Assembly (NCBI RefSeq): GCF_004000805.1 | Contig: NZ_BILY01000001.1 | Coordinates: forward strand, 1-64,000 | Length of the DNA stretch: 64,000 nucleotides | DNA from: Paenibacillus glycanilyticus NBRC 16618 | Lineage (GTDB): Bacteria; Bacillota; Bacilli; Paenibacillales; Paenibacillaceae | Direction of reading: 5' to 3' | In this document: piece by piece, positions 16,494 through 26,000 of the stretch | Numbering within the stretch: the first letter of the stretch is position 1 | Layout: each line of letters opens with the position of its first letter | The notes under the pieces: generated by a model | Seen by the model: the letters and a program-made list of their open reading frames with translations, nothing else | Told to the model about the DNA's origin: nothing | The model's database searches: none | Program-made: the position numbers and the translations under genes

Positions 16494-17164
16494 TCCGTAT
16501 TTTTGCCGATCGCGTTATTCCTGCGGTTTAACGTTTTATGCAGAATCAGAAATAGTACGATAGCAATCAGTACTCCGGCAAGCGCCGACGTCATATCCTT
16601 CTGCGAATCAAACGGGTCGCCTTCAAGCCCGATATACTTGGCCGCCATCTTCTTGTTAAACAGATAAGCCGACCACATTTCGAGCAGCTCGTATAAACCG
16701 CTTGCCGTCATAATCATCGTAAAGGTCACGGTATAGGCTGGCCATTTCCTGTGCAGCTTCAAAAAATATTGAACCGACTCCCGTACGGGAAAGGCGATAA
16801 GCAAGCCAAAGGCGAAATGGACAATCCGGTCGTAGAACCCTCTTTTGATATGAAACAGCTGCTTCAGCCATTCATCTATCGGCGTATCCTGATACGTGTA
16901 ATGCGCGGCGTAAGCATGCATCGCCAGGAAGATTGCGATAAGCAAATACGATAAATTGCTAAGCGGAAACTTCCGGTACACCACAACCAGGACAATAACA
17001 AAGGCGACCAGAAGCGAATTTTCGACCGCCCATATTTTCCAGTCTGACGGACGGATCGCCATGATGATCCAGAATACGGCCAACACGGCTATCGTGATCT
17101 GCAAGAGCCTATTCTGTTTGAACGGAATCAGATGGCTTCGCAGCCATTTAGACTTGTCTGTCAT
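16490..17164 (-). CDS. DUF2238 (YjdF-type) integral membrane protein
   Basis: A membrane protein of about 224 residues with some six hydrophobic segments. It has the DUF2238 signature region: HAYAAHYTYQDTPIDEW, a FYDRIVHFAFGLL stretch and YELLEMWSAYLF followed by a GDPFDSQKDM motif with conserved charged and aromatic residues. The family is widespread and its function unknown. I prefer ATG 17164 because AAGAGG precedes it by 9 bases; the ATG at 17188 has no ribosome site. The end overlaps the ilvB promoter, and some readthrough into the T-box is possible. Confidence 0.85.
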   Translation of the reverse strand: MTDKSKWLRSHLIPFKQNRLLQITIAVLAVFWIIMAIRPSDWKIWAVENSLLVAFVIVLVVVYRKFPLSNLSYLLIAIFLAMHAYAAHYTYQDTPIDEWLKQLFHIKRGFYDRIVHFAFGLLIAFPVRESVQYFLKLHRKWPAYTVTFTMIMTASGLYELLEMWSAYLFNKKMAAKYIGLEGDPFDSQKDMTSALAGVLIAIVLFLILHKTLNRRNNAIGKNTD

Positions 17165-17235
17165 GCGGTGCAACCTCTTTTTCGTCATGATGAGGATTAT
17201 CTTTCCCCAAATGGCACAAGTTAAATAGCAAAAAA

Positions 17236-17253
17236 GAGAGGGTCGCCCCTCTC
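17236..17253 (-). terminator. Terminator of the pectate-lyase-like gene
   Basis: Arms GAGAGGG and CCCTCTC, with TTTTTTGC following on the minus strand. Confidence 0.7.
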
Positions 17254-17265
17254 CTCTTGCAAACC

Positions 17266-19938
17266 TTATTTCGCAGCCTTATGCGCCCAGAACTCCACAA
17301 TGCTGTTCCAGCCGTTTAATTCATTGCCGTACCCGACATACTTGATGTACTTTGCCTTTACGGGCTTAGGGAACGGGAAATTCTCAATCGCGTTAGGCGA
17401 TGGTTTGTGACTTTTCTGATGATCGAGTATTTTCTCAAAGCGGACGCCGTCTTCCGATACTTCAATGTCGAAGGTGCTGTACCGCGTGTTGCCGTTGTAG
17501 AACAAAATGCTGACCTGGTCAATGTTCTGCGCCTTGGCAAGCTCGACCAGCAAATATTGACCGTTGCCGTCCGCCGACCATCTGGAATCAGGATCGCGGT
17601 CCATCGTATTGACCGGCAGATTGCCGTCATTGGCGCTAGCCGTCACTTGGCGGATATCCGCAAGCTTGCCTTCCGGCTCCGTCATTGGTTCCAGTACCGT
17701 AAACGTTCTGCTTCCCGTTACCGTTACGCCGTTCATTTTGCTTGTTGCGGTGATGGTGACCGTACCCGGTTGCTTTGCTTTGAATACATTCCCTATTTCG
17801 ATGCTGCCAAGCTCCTCATTATCAACCGAGTATTTCACCTTGACCCCTGCTTGAACGGGATCGATCGTTTCGCCGTTGTTAAGCGTAATCAGCGACTTTA
17901 ATGTGCCTTCATGCCCGGCGCTGATCGCATCGCTGGTTGTTCTCCAGCCCGGCACGGAACGGTCGGGAGAAAGCGTGATGCTCTTCGGCAGAGCCGGATT
18001 TGCCGCGACCCGGAAGGTCACTGTATAATTCTGTGTCCGGCCGTTATTGGTGACATGAATCATACCGCTGGCGTTTGGACCGGCCGGCTGTTCGATTTGA
18101 ATGGATGCGCTGCCGGCTAGAGGCTTTGCTTCCAGCGTTGGCGTATTTTTTGTTCCGTAAGGCAGGACGACCGTATACGCGGTTTTCAGAAATTGCACGC
18201 CTTCAACCGGTTCTCCGTTCACCAGCACCGAAGCAAGTCCTGCCGCAAGCTGGCTGTTCCGGCGTTCGAATTGATCCTCATAGAGGCTTTGCGGCGATAA
18301 CCGGTCACCTTCGCCAATGCCTTCCGCCCAGTCAAACGGCTTCGTGTCGGCTTCCGGAATGGATCCGGTAATTTGCACGTTAACCCCGTTCACCGGACCT
18401 TTTGTTCCGATAACATAGCCGTTGCCGAACTGCTCCGATTCGACGATGATCCCGTTTTTGCTGCTATGCGCTTTAAGCCCCGTCGTGTTCCAGAACACGC
18501 TCTCGGTTGTCACAACGCCATGCCTGTTCGTTGCCGACGAACCGTAATCCCGCGTAATGGCAGAGATGCCGTCGCCGTTTACCGTCATGTTGTCTATCAG
18601 ATTCGCCATGCTCAAATACATATGAAAGTCCGTCATTAACGAAGAGTTCTCCGAGTATACGTTGTGCATGACGTTGCCGTTCGCGGAGAAGTTCGCATAC
18701 GTGAAGCTATGTCTGGCTCCAATAGCATTGCTGTCCGTAATCAAATTATCGTTGCCGATGAATTGATACAAATAACCGTTGCCATTGGCGCCTCGATATT
18801 GCGGATATTGCATCGTGACATGGTCGACCGTCATATTTTTGGTCCGGTCAAGGATAATGCCTTTAGACAAGATGTGATAAATAGCGTTGCCCTCCGGCTT
18901 ATACGTGCTGATGTTGCGGATCCAGCTGTTCGCGGCTGCGATGACATTGATGGCTTTCGCGTTATCCGTCTCGTAGCCGGCCGTTCCTTCCACCTTATAA
19001 TCATCCTCGCCAAGACCGCTCTTGGAATTCTGGACGTTGGCAATCGAGAAGTCTTCCAGCCCAATCTCGGTGATTGGCTCTGCCGTCTTCGTAATCGTAA
19101 TGTTATCTCTTATCTTCAGCGGATAACGAGTAGGAACATCTACCGTCAGTGTATTATGCGCTTCGTCTACCGCGACAATCTGCCGGTAAAAGATTGGCTC
19201 CACCTTACCAAGGCGCGAAGCCCACTTGTTCTGCATCCCCAGCTCCGCCATAAACTCCTGGGTTGTATCGAAGGTAATCAGAACATAATCGCCAACGGCA
19301 AATCCGGCCGCATGATCAACCGGCAGCAGAACGGTAGGCTTGGTGAGCGATTTGCTCAGCTTGGCGGACGTATCCGTCTTCACCCAGTTGCCGCCGCCAA
19401 TCCGGATAATATCCTTCTGTTTCATATATTCGGAGGCATTGTACAGGAACGTCTTGCCAATTCCTGCTCCTTTGAGCACTACGTTGCTGGCGTTGATGCC
19501 AAGCGCATAGGCTTGTCCGGCAGGCGGATTGACCTTATAGGTGCCTTCCGGCAAATAGACAACGCCACCGCCAGCGGCTGAAGCATCATTAATTGCCTGC
19601 TGGATAGCCGAAGTTACATCGTTTTGCCCCGTGGAATCCGCAAGGTAAGGCGCTTTCGTCACATCGATGCTTCCTGTCAGATCGACAGTTGGAAGCGGTG
19701 CTTCGCCCCTGTGGTAACCCGCATAGGAGAAGTCATGCAGGAACCTCCCTTCCCCGTCCTCAAACCCCGGATACCAATTGTCCGGGTAGAGCTGGCTTCG
19801 CCCGTCCGCTCCAAGCGGAATCGTCCCCGGCGGAACCGCCGTGTCGGCCGCGTAAGCGGCTTGTCCCTGCGAACCCGTGATTACCGTGCTCATTAGCAGG
19901 CAAGCCGTCATCATGATTAGCAACCATTTTGTCTTCAT
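17266..19938 (-). CDS. Secreted pectate-lyase-superfamily protein with Ig-like and F5/8-type C domains
   Basis: This 890-residue preprotein has a signal peptide ending near AAYA (residue 30). The region at about 85-560 is a right-handed beta-helix of the Pectate_lyase_3 type: it opens with NDVTSAIQQAINDASAAGGGVVYLPEGTY-like text and has many short NxxI/V repeats such as NASNVVLKGAGIGKTFL. Related proteins include polygalacturonase-like, GH55-like and alginate or pectin lyases, so the catalytic reaction is not assigned. A cadherin/Big-like repeat (about 590-640), a bacterial Ig-like domain (about 655-745) and a C-terminal discoidin-type sugar-binding domain (about 752-890) follow. It is probably released to act on or bind plant polymers. 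RBS AGGAGG. Confidence 0.8.
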   Translation of the reverse strand: MKTKWLLIMMTACLLMSTVITGSQGQAAYAADTAVPPGTIPLGADGRSQLYPDNWYPGFEDGEGRFLHDFSYAGYHRGEAPLPTVDLTGSIDVTKAPYLADSTGQNDVTSAIQQAINDASAAGGGVVYLPEGTYKVNPPAGQAYALGINASNVVLKGAGIGKTFLYNASEYMKQKDIIRIGGGNWVKTDTSAKLSKSLTKPTVLLPVDHAAGFAVGDYVLITFDTTQEFMAELGMQNKWASRLGKVEPIFYRQIVAVDEAHNTLTVDVPTRYPLKIRDNITITKTAEPITEIGLEDFSIANVQNSKSGLGEDDYKVEGTAGYETDNAKAINVIAAANSWIRNISTYKPEGNAIYHILSKGIILDRTKNMTVDHVTMQYPQYRGANGNGYLYQFIGNDNLITDSNAIGARHSFTYANFSANGNVMHNVYSENSSLMTDFHMYLSMANLIDNMTVNGDGISAITRDYGSSATNRHGVVTTESVFWNTTGLKAHSSKNGIIVESEQFGNGYVIGTKGPVNGVNVQITGSIPEADTKPFDWAEGIGEGDRLSPQSLYEDQFERRNSQLAAGLASVLVNGEPVEGVQFLKTAYTVVLPYGTKNTPTLEAKPLAGSASIQIEQPAGPNASGMIHVTNNGRTQNYTVTFRVAANPALPKSITLSPDRSVPGWRTTSDAISAGHEGTLKSLITLNNGETIDPVQAGVKVKYSVDNEELGSIEIGNVFKAKQPGTVTITATSKMNGVTVTGSRTFTVLEPMTEPEGKLADIRQVTASANDGNLPVNTMDRDPDSRWSADGNGQYLLVELAKAQNIDQVSILFYNGNTRYSTFDIEVSEDGVRFEKILDHQKSHKPSPNAIENFPFPKPVKAKYIKYVGYGNELNGWNSIVEFWAHKAAK

Positions 19939-19978
19939 CCATCAATTCCTCCTCTTCGCGATTCAAAATAGAATTCTC

Positions 19979-19993
19979 ATGATAGCGATTACA
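19979..19993 (+). promoter_or_regulatory. cre-like box before the pectate-lyase-like gene
   Basis: ATGATAGCGATTACA has one mismatch (position 5) to WTGNAANCGNWNNCW. It lies about 40 bp upstream of the start. Confidence 0.45.
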
Positions 19994-20159
19994 ACAGCTC
20001 ATCTGCCCTCCTTCCTCATTTAATCCAGCATCCAAATTATAGAATTACTGTGTTCGAAATGGGTATGGGCAAAAGCTGGATTGCGATTGATGATTTGTTC
20101 AGCCGATCGGCAAAATGAACCCTATTATTGATCATTTCTGTAAAAACGGACACAAAAAA

Positions 20160-20181
20160 ACGGCCTGCAATAGCAGGCCGT
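20160..20181 (-). terminator. Terminator of the isomerase gene
   Basis: Arms ACGGCCTGC and GCAGGCCGT around AATA, with seven T on the minus strand. Confidence 0.85.
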
Positions 20182-20190
20182 TCTTGTCTT

Positions 20191-21099
20191 TTACCCTATG
20201 GCTTGCGGATTGGACGCTTCGGCAACAACTTCATCCCATAATTCCTCGGCGATTTGCTTCAGCAGCAAAGCCTCCTGCCAGCGGTCGGTTGTCTCGACCT
20301 CGCGGCCGTTCTCGACCACTCTCGTAATCGCGTAACCTGGAGGACCAAGCTCCGGGATAAAGGAGAGAATGTCGCCAGGCACGGCATTCGCATACCAATT
20401 CAACATCCCTTTGCGCCACCAGCGTTTGAAATGCTTAACCATCGGATGGTCGCCGTTAACCATATCCACTTGAACCTGCTCACCATTGGAGATACGGCCA
20501 TGAATTCCGGCCGTCCGCTGAAGCAGCACGTCAAACTCGGCTTCCGAGCGGCTGTGCGTGCCGTCTAATTCACCGCCAACAACGTAATGGGACAGATCGA
20601 TAATGAGCTTTAACTGCGGCAAGGCTCTAACGTAATCGGTCGTCCGAAGCAGATCCTGCGTGATTCTTCCCCGGTGGGTTTCGATGAATTGCGGTATACC
20701 CGCTTCCGAAGACGCTTCCAGGAGTCCTTCCAGCAATTGTACGGCTTCATCGCCAATAACAAAGGCATCCATGACCTGCGAATTGATGTATTGAACCCGG
20801 CCGAATTGTTTGGCGGCTTCAAGCGTATCCACAATGTCCTTTACATTCGCCGGAAAAGCAATCGTGCTGAAGCTGAACCGGTGCTTGTCCAGCAGACGGT
20901 GCCACTGCTCATATTCCTGTTCAGAAGGCATTGTGGCGCTAATGCCGGTAAAGCCGGCTTCGGCAATCTTCTCGAACTTCTCCTCCATCGTCCATTCCCT
21001 GCCGTTCTCGCCAAGGCCGATCATCGCCCACCAGGACTGCTGGATTTCCATTCTTGGCGGACGCGAAGAACCGTCGTTCAGATGAAAGTTAGATGCCAT
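20191..21099 (-). CDS. Sugar phosphate isomerase/epimerase family protein (AP-endonuclease-2 fold)
   Basis: A cytoplasmic protein of 302 residues with the xylose-isomerase-like TIM barrel pattern: QQSWWAMIGLGENG at the start, KFEKIAEAGFTGIS, metal-ligand candidates in FIETHRGRITQD and LIIDLSHYVVGG, and a C-terminal GPPGYAITR region. Members isomerise or epimerise sugars, inositols or keto-acids. The substrate is not evident. It begins 19 bp after the stop of a proline dehydrogenase gene and ends at a terminator, so the two are probably one operon. The ATG follows GGGAG at 11 bases. Confidence 0.8.
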   Translation of the reverse strand: MASNFHLNDGSSRPPRMEIQQSWWAMIGLGENGREWTMEEKFEKIAEAGFTGISATMPSEQEYEQWHRLLDKHRFSFSTIAFPANVKDIVDTLEAAKQFGRVQYINSQVMDAFVIGDEAVQLLEGLLEASSEAGIPQFIETHRGRITQDLLRTTDYVRALPQLKLIIDLSHYVVGGELDGTHSRSEAEFDVLLQRTAGIHGRISNGEQVQVDMVNGDHPMVKHFKRWWRKGMLNWYANAVPGDILSFIPELGPPGYAITRVVENGREVETTDRWQEALLLKQIAEELWDEVVAEASNPQAIG

Positions 21100-21118
21100 T
21101 TACGTACACGCTCCCATA

Positions 21119-22078
21119 CTAGTAGTTGTTGTTCACTCCCTGACCGCTTACCATATCAATGACAGCCTGATACAGGTTAGGCGGATATTCCGCAATCCGG
21201 TGACATAAATACAGGTACCACTCACGGCCGTACGGAACATAAATGCGAATCGGATTCCCCTCGCTTCGCAGCCGTTTAGCCAGCTCCGGACGAATGCCGT
21301 ACAGCATTTCAAGCTCTGCTTGAGAGCCTGATAACAAGCCTATATCCCGTACGGCATTAATAATCGCGTCGTCATGGCTAGCAATGGAGACCTGATGGCC
21401 TTGACGGATTGCCAATTCGACTAGATTCAAATAACGCTCATTCAGCTCGGGCGACCGTGCAAGCGACAGATGATCCGGTTCTTGATAAGCTCCTTTTACG
21501 ATACGGATCCGGCCGGGCGAAGTCAGCGACGCCAAATCCGCAGGCGTTCGGTTGAGATGCGCCTGCAAGGTAATGCCGATGCCGGAGTACTCGGCCGCAG
21601 CCTGCTTGTAGACGGATAAAATAGGATCCGTTTTCCCCGACTCTTCCATGCTGATGAACAGTTCAATCTCCGTTCCTTCCGCCTGTCTCGCCAGCTCGGT
21701 CAAGTTGGCATAAGCAAGCGAAGGGCTTATCATTAACCCGATATGCGACAGATCAAACGATACCCGCCCAGGAAGTCCCGACTGCTTCAATTGCTGAATA
21801 AGCGCTTTCATCTCTGCCGCGGCTTGTTCGCACTCCTTGGCATCCGATGTATTCTCACCAATGTATTCGATAGAAAGAGAATAACCCCTTCTCAAAATCT
21901 CTTTTCCGGCTTCCAATCCTTCCAGAAGACGATCTCCCGCCACATACCTTAACGCAGCATGACGCAAAATCTGATTGACCTGCGGGTTCTGCTCCACGTA
22001 AGCTTTCAAATCCAAACGGCGTGCGATAGATTTTAAGGCTGTTGTTAACTGCTGCTCCAATTCCAAATGTTGATTCAT
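21119..22078 (-). CDS. Proline dehydrogenase (PutA/FadM family)
   Basis: This 319-residue FAD-dependent TIM-barrel enzyme oxidises L-proline to pyrroline-5-carboxylate at the membrane face. Family marks are RYVAGDRLLEGLEAG, GYSLSIEYIGENT, VSFDLSHIGL, ITLQAHLNRTPADL, RIVKGAYQEP and the C-terminal substrate-contact segment YVPYGREWYLYLCHRIAE. No P5C dehydrogenase lies nearby; the partner gene is instead a sugar-isomerase-family protein. A weak-spacing ribosome site (AGGGAG, 13 bases) precedes the ATG. An AraC regulator reads in the same direction just upstream. Confidence 0.88.
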   Translation of the reverse strand: MNQHLELEQQLTTALKSIARRLDLKAYVEQNPQVNQILRHAALRYVAGDRLLEGLEAGKEILRRGYSLSIEYIGENTSDAKECEQAAAEMKALIQQLKQSGLPGRVSFDLSHIGLMISPSLAYANLTELARQAEGTEIELFISMEESGKTDPILSVYKQAAAEYSGIGITLQAHLNRTPADLASLTSPGRIRIVKGAYQEPDHLSLARSPELNERYLNLVELAIRQGHQVSIASHDDAIINAVRDIGLLSGSQAELEMLYGIRPELAKRLRSEGNPIRIYVPYGREWYLYLCHRIAEYPPNLYQAVIDMVSGQGVNNNY

Positions 22079-22160
22079 GTTGATGATGCCACTCCCTTTT
22101 CCCGAATTGCATTCATTTTAAGAGATAAGAGAGTGACCGTATTGTATAAAATTGCTCTCG

Positions 22161-22973
22161 CTACAGCGATAACGCGTACTTCTGCGGCGTAGCTCCGACA
22201 ATCTTGCTGAACGTGCGGGAGAAATGGCTTTGGTCATAAAAGCCCGCTTCCGCCGCGATATCCGCTATCGCCCGCCGGTTCTTCATAAGCTCCGTCTTGG
22301 CGTGATTAATCCGTAGCAGGTTCTGATAAGCATGAGGCGGCAGATGACTCGATTGCTTAAACAACCGGATCAGATGAAATCTGCTGATATCCGTCATCTT
22401 CTCCAGTTCGTCCAGAGTAATTTTTTCGGTATAATGCTCATGCAGGTATTCTTTGACCAGATTGACGTATTTACGGTCTTGTCTGGTTCTGCGGCGCTGA
22501 TGCGCAAAGTCGGAAACATTCCGGCTGACTACCGCCTCGATAAGCTCGATCAGCGAGGTTTCGATCTCAAGCGGAGATCCTTCACCCGCTAAAGCTTCCA
22601 TAGTCCGGTTGATGCGGATCCGGCATGCCTTGTTCTTGCCCTCTTCCAGCAGAAAAGGAATATGCAGCCGGTCAAGCTCGCGCTGCTTCAGCCCTTGAAG
22701 CCAATCCTGTTTGATAAACAGCATTTTGTAGCTCCAGTCCGCTCCTTCTTCCGGATGGCAGGCATGAAGCATCATTGGCGGGAAGCTGATCATGCGACCT
22801 TCCTCCACCCGGTGCATCGTTCCGTCACACCATGCGTGGGTCTCCCCGGTATCGATCAGCCCTATAGAATACTCTTCATGGAAATGCTTCTGGTAGGCAA
22901 AATCACTCTTCCTGCATCGCTTAGCCTCAAGAAACGGAAGTGCCTGTTCTCGGTAAAAGACGACATCCGGCAT
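22161..22973 (-). CDS. AraC-family regulator with N-terminal cupin
   Basis: This 270-residue protein has a sensing cupin at about 18-90 (HFHEEYSIGLIDTGE, ISFPPMMLHACHPEE) and two C-terminal helix-turn-helix motifs (about 168-268: ITLDELEKMTDISRFHLIRLF and IADIAAEAGFYDQSHFSRTF). Its 82-bp distance from the proline dehydrogenase/isomerase pair in the same direction makes it their probable regulator. The cupin subgroup is often tied to amino-acid or amine sensing, which would suit proline. RBS AAGGAGG. Confidence 0.87.
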   Translation of the reverse strand: MPDVVFYREQALPFLEAKRCRKSDFAYQKHFHEEYSIGLIDTGETHAWCDGTMHRVEEGRMISFPPMMLHACHPEEGADWSYKMLFIKQDWLQGLKQRELDRLHIPFLLEEGKNKACRIRINRTMEALAGEGSPLEIETSLIELIEAVVSRNVSDFAHQRRRTRQDRKYVNLVKEYLHEHYTEKITLDELEKMTDISRFHLIRLFKQSSHLPPHAYQNLLRINHAKTELMKNRRAIADIAAEAGFYDQSHFSRTFSKIVGATPQKYALSL

Positions 22974-23028
22974 ACGTATCGAGCACCTCCTTTAATCTAG
23001 CATTATTATATCAGCCTTTGCATAGAAA

Positions 23029-23066
23029 AGGACAATCCGGAAGAATGACTGCTCCTGGATTGTCCT
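23029..23066 (-). terminator. Terminator of the SLH-GH43 gene
   Basis: Arms AGGACAATCC and GGATTGTCCT, 11 bp after the stop codon, with TTTTC on the minus strand. Confidence 0.7.
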
Positions 23067-23076
23067 CGCTTAATCA

Positions 23077-26000
23077 CTAATTCTTGTAAATGTTATACAG
23101 CATAACGGCAACTTCCGCTCTTGTTGTTGTCGCAAGAGGAGACAATTGGCTTCCCGACCCTTGAATGATGCCGTTCTTAACAAGGGTAGCGATGCTGTCT
23201 GCCGCATACGCGCTTACTTGATCGGAGTCCGCATAACCGCTGATATCAGCTGCAGTACCGTTCATCGCAGACAGCTTTTTAGCCGCAACCAGCGCCTTGG
23301 CTGTCAACGTCATCATATCCTGTCTGCTGATGCTTGCGCGCGGATCAAAACGGTTCTCGCCAATGCCGTTCGTAATGCCAAGCTTCTTCGCAATGCCTGC
23401 CGCCTGATAGTAATAATCGGCCGTATGGATATCCGCGAAGTTTGAATCTACTTCGGCTGTCAAACCAAGCGTAGATACAAGAAGCTGAATGAAATCTGCT
23501 CTCGTAATCGCCGCATTTGGCGAATAGGTTTGGGTCGAAGTCCCTTTGATAATTCCTCTGGATGCCAGAGCTTCAATTTGTGCTTTGGCCCAAGGTACGG
23601 CAGCCAGGTCATTAAAGGTCTTGTGCACGAACGCAACGGCATACTTGCTGAAATGCGTCGTTGTAAATACCATAACGCCAGCTGCCGGATCGTAATAGCC
23701 GCTTGGCACAGACTCTGTCGTGCCGTCTTCCTTCACGTACAGGATGACGAGATGATCCAGATTTTCGCCTGCCGCAGGCGTGTATGGAATGGTTACAAGA
23801 ACTTGAACATGGTCATTATGGAAGCCAAGCGGCTTGCCGTCCGCCAGCAAATGAATATCAACAGCCGGCTTTCCTTCCGCCAGAGAGCTAGAAGGCCCAA
23901 TATGAAGGGTTACGTTTTGGGCGGAACCAAGCTGCGCGGACGTAAACATGCCTGCCTGAAGCGTTACGCTGCCAAATGGCGTTTTTACCCGAATCTCTTG
24001 CGATTCTTCGAGTTGTCCGAGCAAGCCGGCCGGAATTTGCTGCTCATACGCTTCCGCTCCTGCCACTTGAGGCAGTTCTATCTCGACTACTTTTCTTCCG
24101 TCCCGCAGTACCGGGGCAAGCGTGAAGGCTTTCGCCAGATCGGCGCTTGTTACGGAACCTTTCGCCACTTTGGTAGACGAATCCATCACTCCGCTCACCG
24201 TAAGCCTTGCCAGATCCGTTGTAACGACTGGCGTCAGACCGGTTGGGGAGCTGGAATTACTGCCGCTGCCGGAATTGTTTTGGCTCGATTTCGCAGGTAC
24301 AATCACTGCAATGGAAGCCGTGTCCGCTGTCATGTTATCCGATGTTCTTGTTACGCGAAGCACCAGATTAACCGTTGTTTCTGCTGCCGGCGGCGTAATA
24401 ACGCCGTCCGTTCCGATCACTTCGTTGTCCGAGGACAAGATGGCTACAGAATAACCTGCAGGCACTCCAGGCAGCGTCAGCGTCGTGGCATCCTTGGCTG
24501 GAGCCGTAATCGCCGTAATGCCGTCCGCGATTTCTTTCACCGTGCGGGCAATCGTAACATTTTGCACGGTGGACAAAGCCGACTCCGCGCCCGTTCCGTC
24601 AATCACGCCAACCTTGTAGAAATAGGTATGCTCCGAAGGAAGGCTGCTGTCGGTGTAAGTGCCGGCCGTACCGCTGTACACTTTCGTGAAAGTGCCGTCT
24701 TCGCTGTCCGAACGGTACAGGTTATAGCCAAGCGCACCGGTCGTTTTGTTCCAGGCAAGCTTCACGCTGGTCGAAGATGCCGCTGTTGCCGTAAGGCCCA
24801 TTGTTGTATCGGCAGCTGGCGTCAAATCCGGATCGACAATCATAATCCAGCTGATCATCGGGTCCTGCGCAGCCGTATTTCTAACCGTAATTTTGAGCGA
24901 GCCGTTCGTAATATTCACGCCTGTAAATGCCATTGTATTGCTTGGCGTAAACGTAACGGCGCCTTTCATTTCATCATTCAGGAGCAAGTTTGCTTTTCTG
25001 CTCGTATTCGTCCACGGATCGTTAAAGCCCAGATACACATCATACGAACCGTTCTCCAAGGAGAACTGATAAGCAAGGTCCGTACCCTTCGGAGAGTTGG
25101 ATACGTTGCCGCCGTTCAAGTAACGAACCGTTGAGAAAATATCCCCGTCAGCCGAACCGGATGGCATCGAATCTGCGCCAAGATAACCCCAAGGCGAAGC
25201 ATCGGCTGCATTATAGGCCTGCTCGATCACCGTTTTGTTCGCCAATGTATCCTGCATGTAAGAAGCGAGCAGCTTGTAATCGGATGTCGCGTAACCGCCT
25301 GCGTTTACGAAATACAGCGCGTTGTCCGGCACGACGTACATCTTGACGCTCTGCACCTTGTTGTAATACTCCGGCAGCGTCATTTGAACCGTAATTGGAC
25401 CAGGCTTCGCGAAGTCCGCTGCCGTAAGGGCATGAGAATTAATAGACCAGGTTACGGGAGTCGATACGGTTCCCGTTTTGCCCAAGACTTCAACCTGGCT
25501 TGGCAAGCTAGGCACTTCCCCCAGCTTAACCGCTTCAGGGAATTTGGTGGTCACGTTCACTTGACCCATTGCATTCAGCAGGTCCGGTGTCCAGCTCGCA
25601 TACCATTTAATCGCAATATCCGTTCCCATTCCGAACTCGATTGGCAGAAATACATATTTGGCGCCGTCATTGGCAAAGTTGCCGCCGTTCCAAATATCGC
25701 CTACGTAAATAAATTTACCGTTCTCCGGATCAACCGGAATCACATACGTCGATTGCGTATTAAAAGCTTTCGTCGGGTCCGGGTCGCTGGCCGACGTACG
25801 GACGAACGGATCCTGCATCGGAGCCCATGGTCCAAAGATATGATCCGCTACCGTATATTTGTTCTGGTTGGCAGACCAGCCTGTAGCGCCGGAAGTAATT
25901 AAATAATAATGGCCGTTATATTTGAACATCGCTGGTGCCTCGCGCTGGGCTCCAGGGAATACCCGCACATAGTCAACGCCGTTTACGGCTTTGTACGAAG

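Noticed and set aside
23530..25134. 534-codon open frame on the plus strand
   Set aside because: It lies wholly opposite the SLH-GH43 gene, has a strongly biased, Arg/His/Cys-rich translation and no ribosome site or domain.
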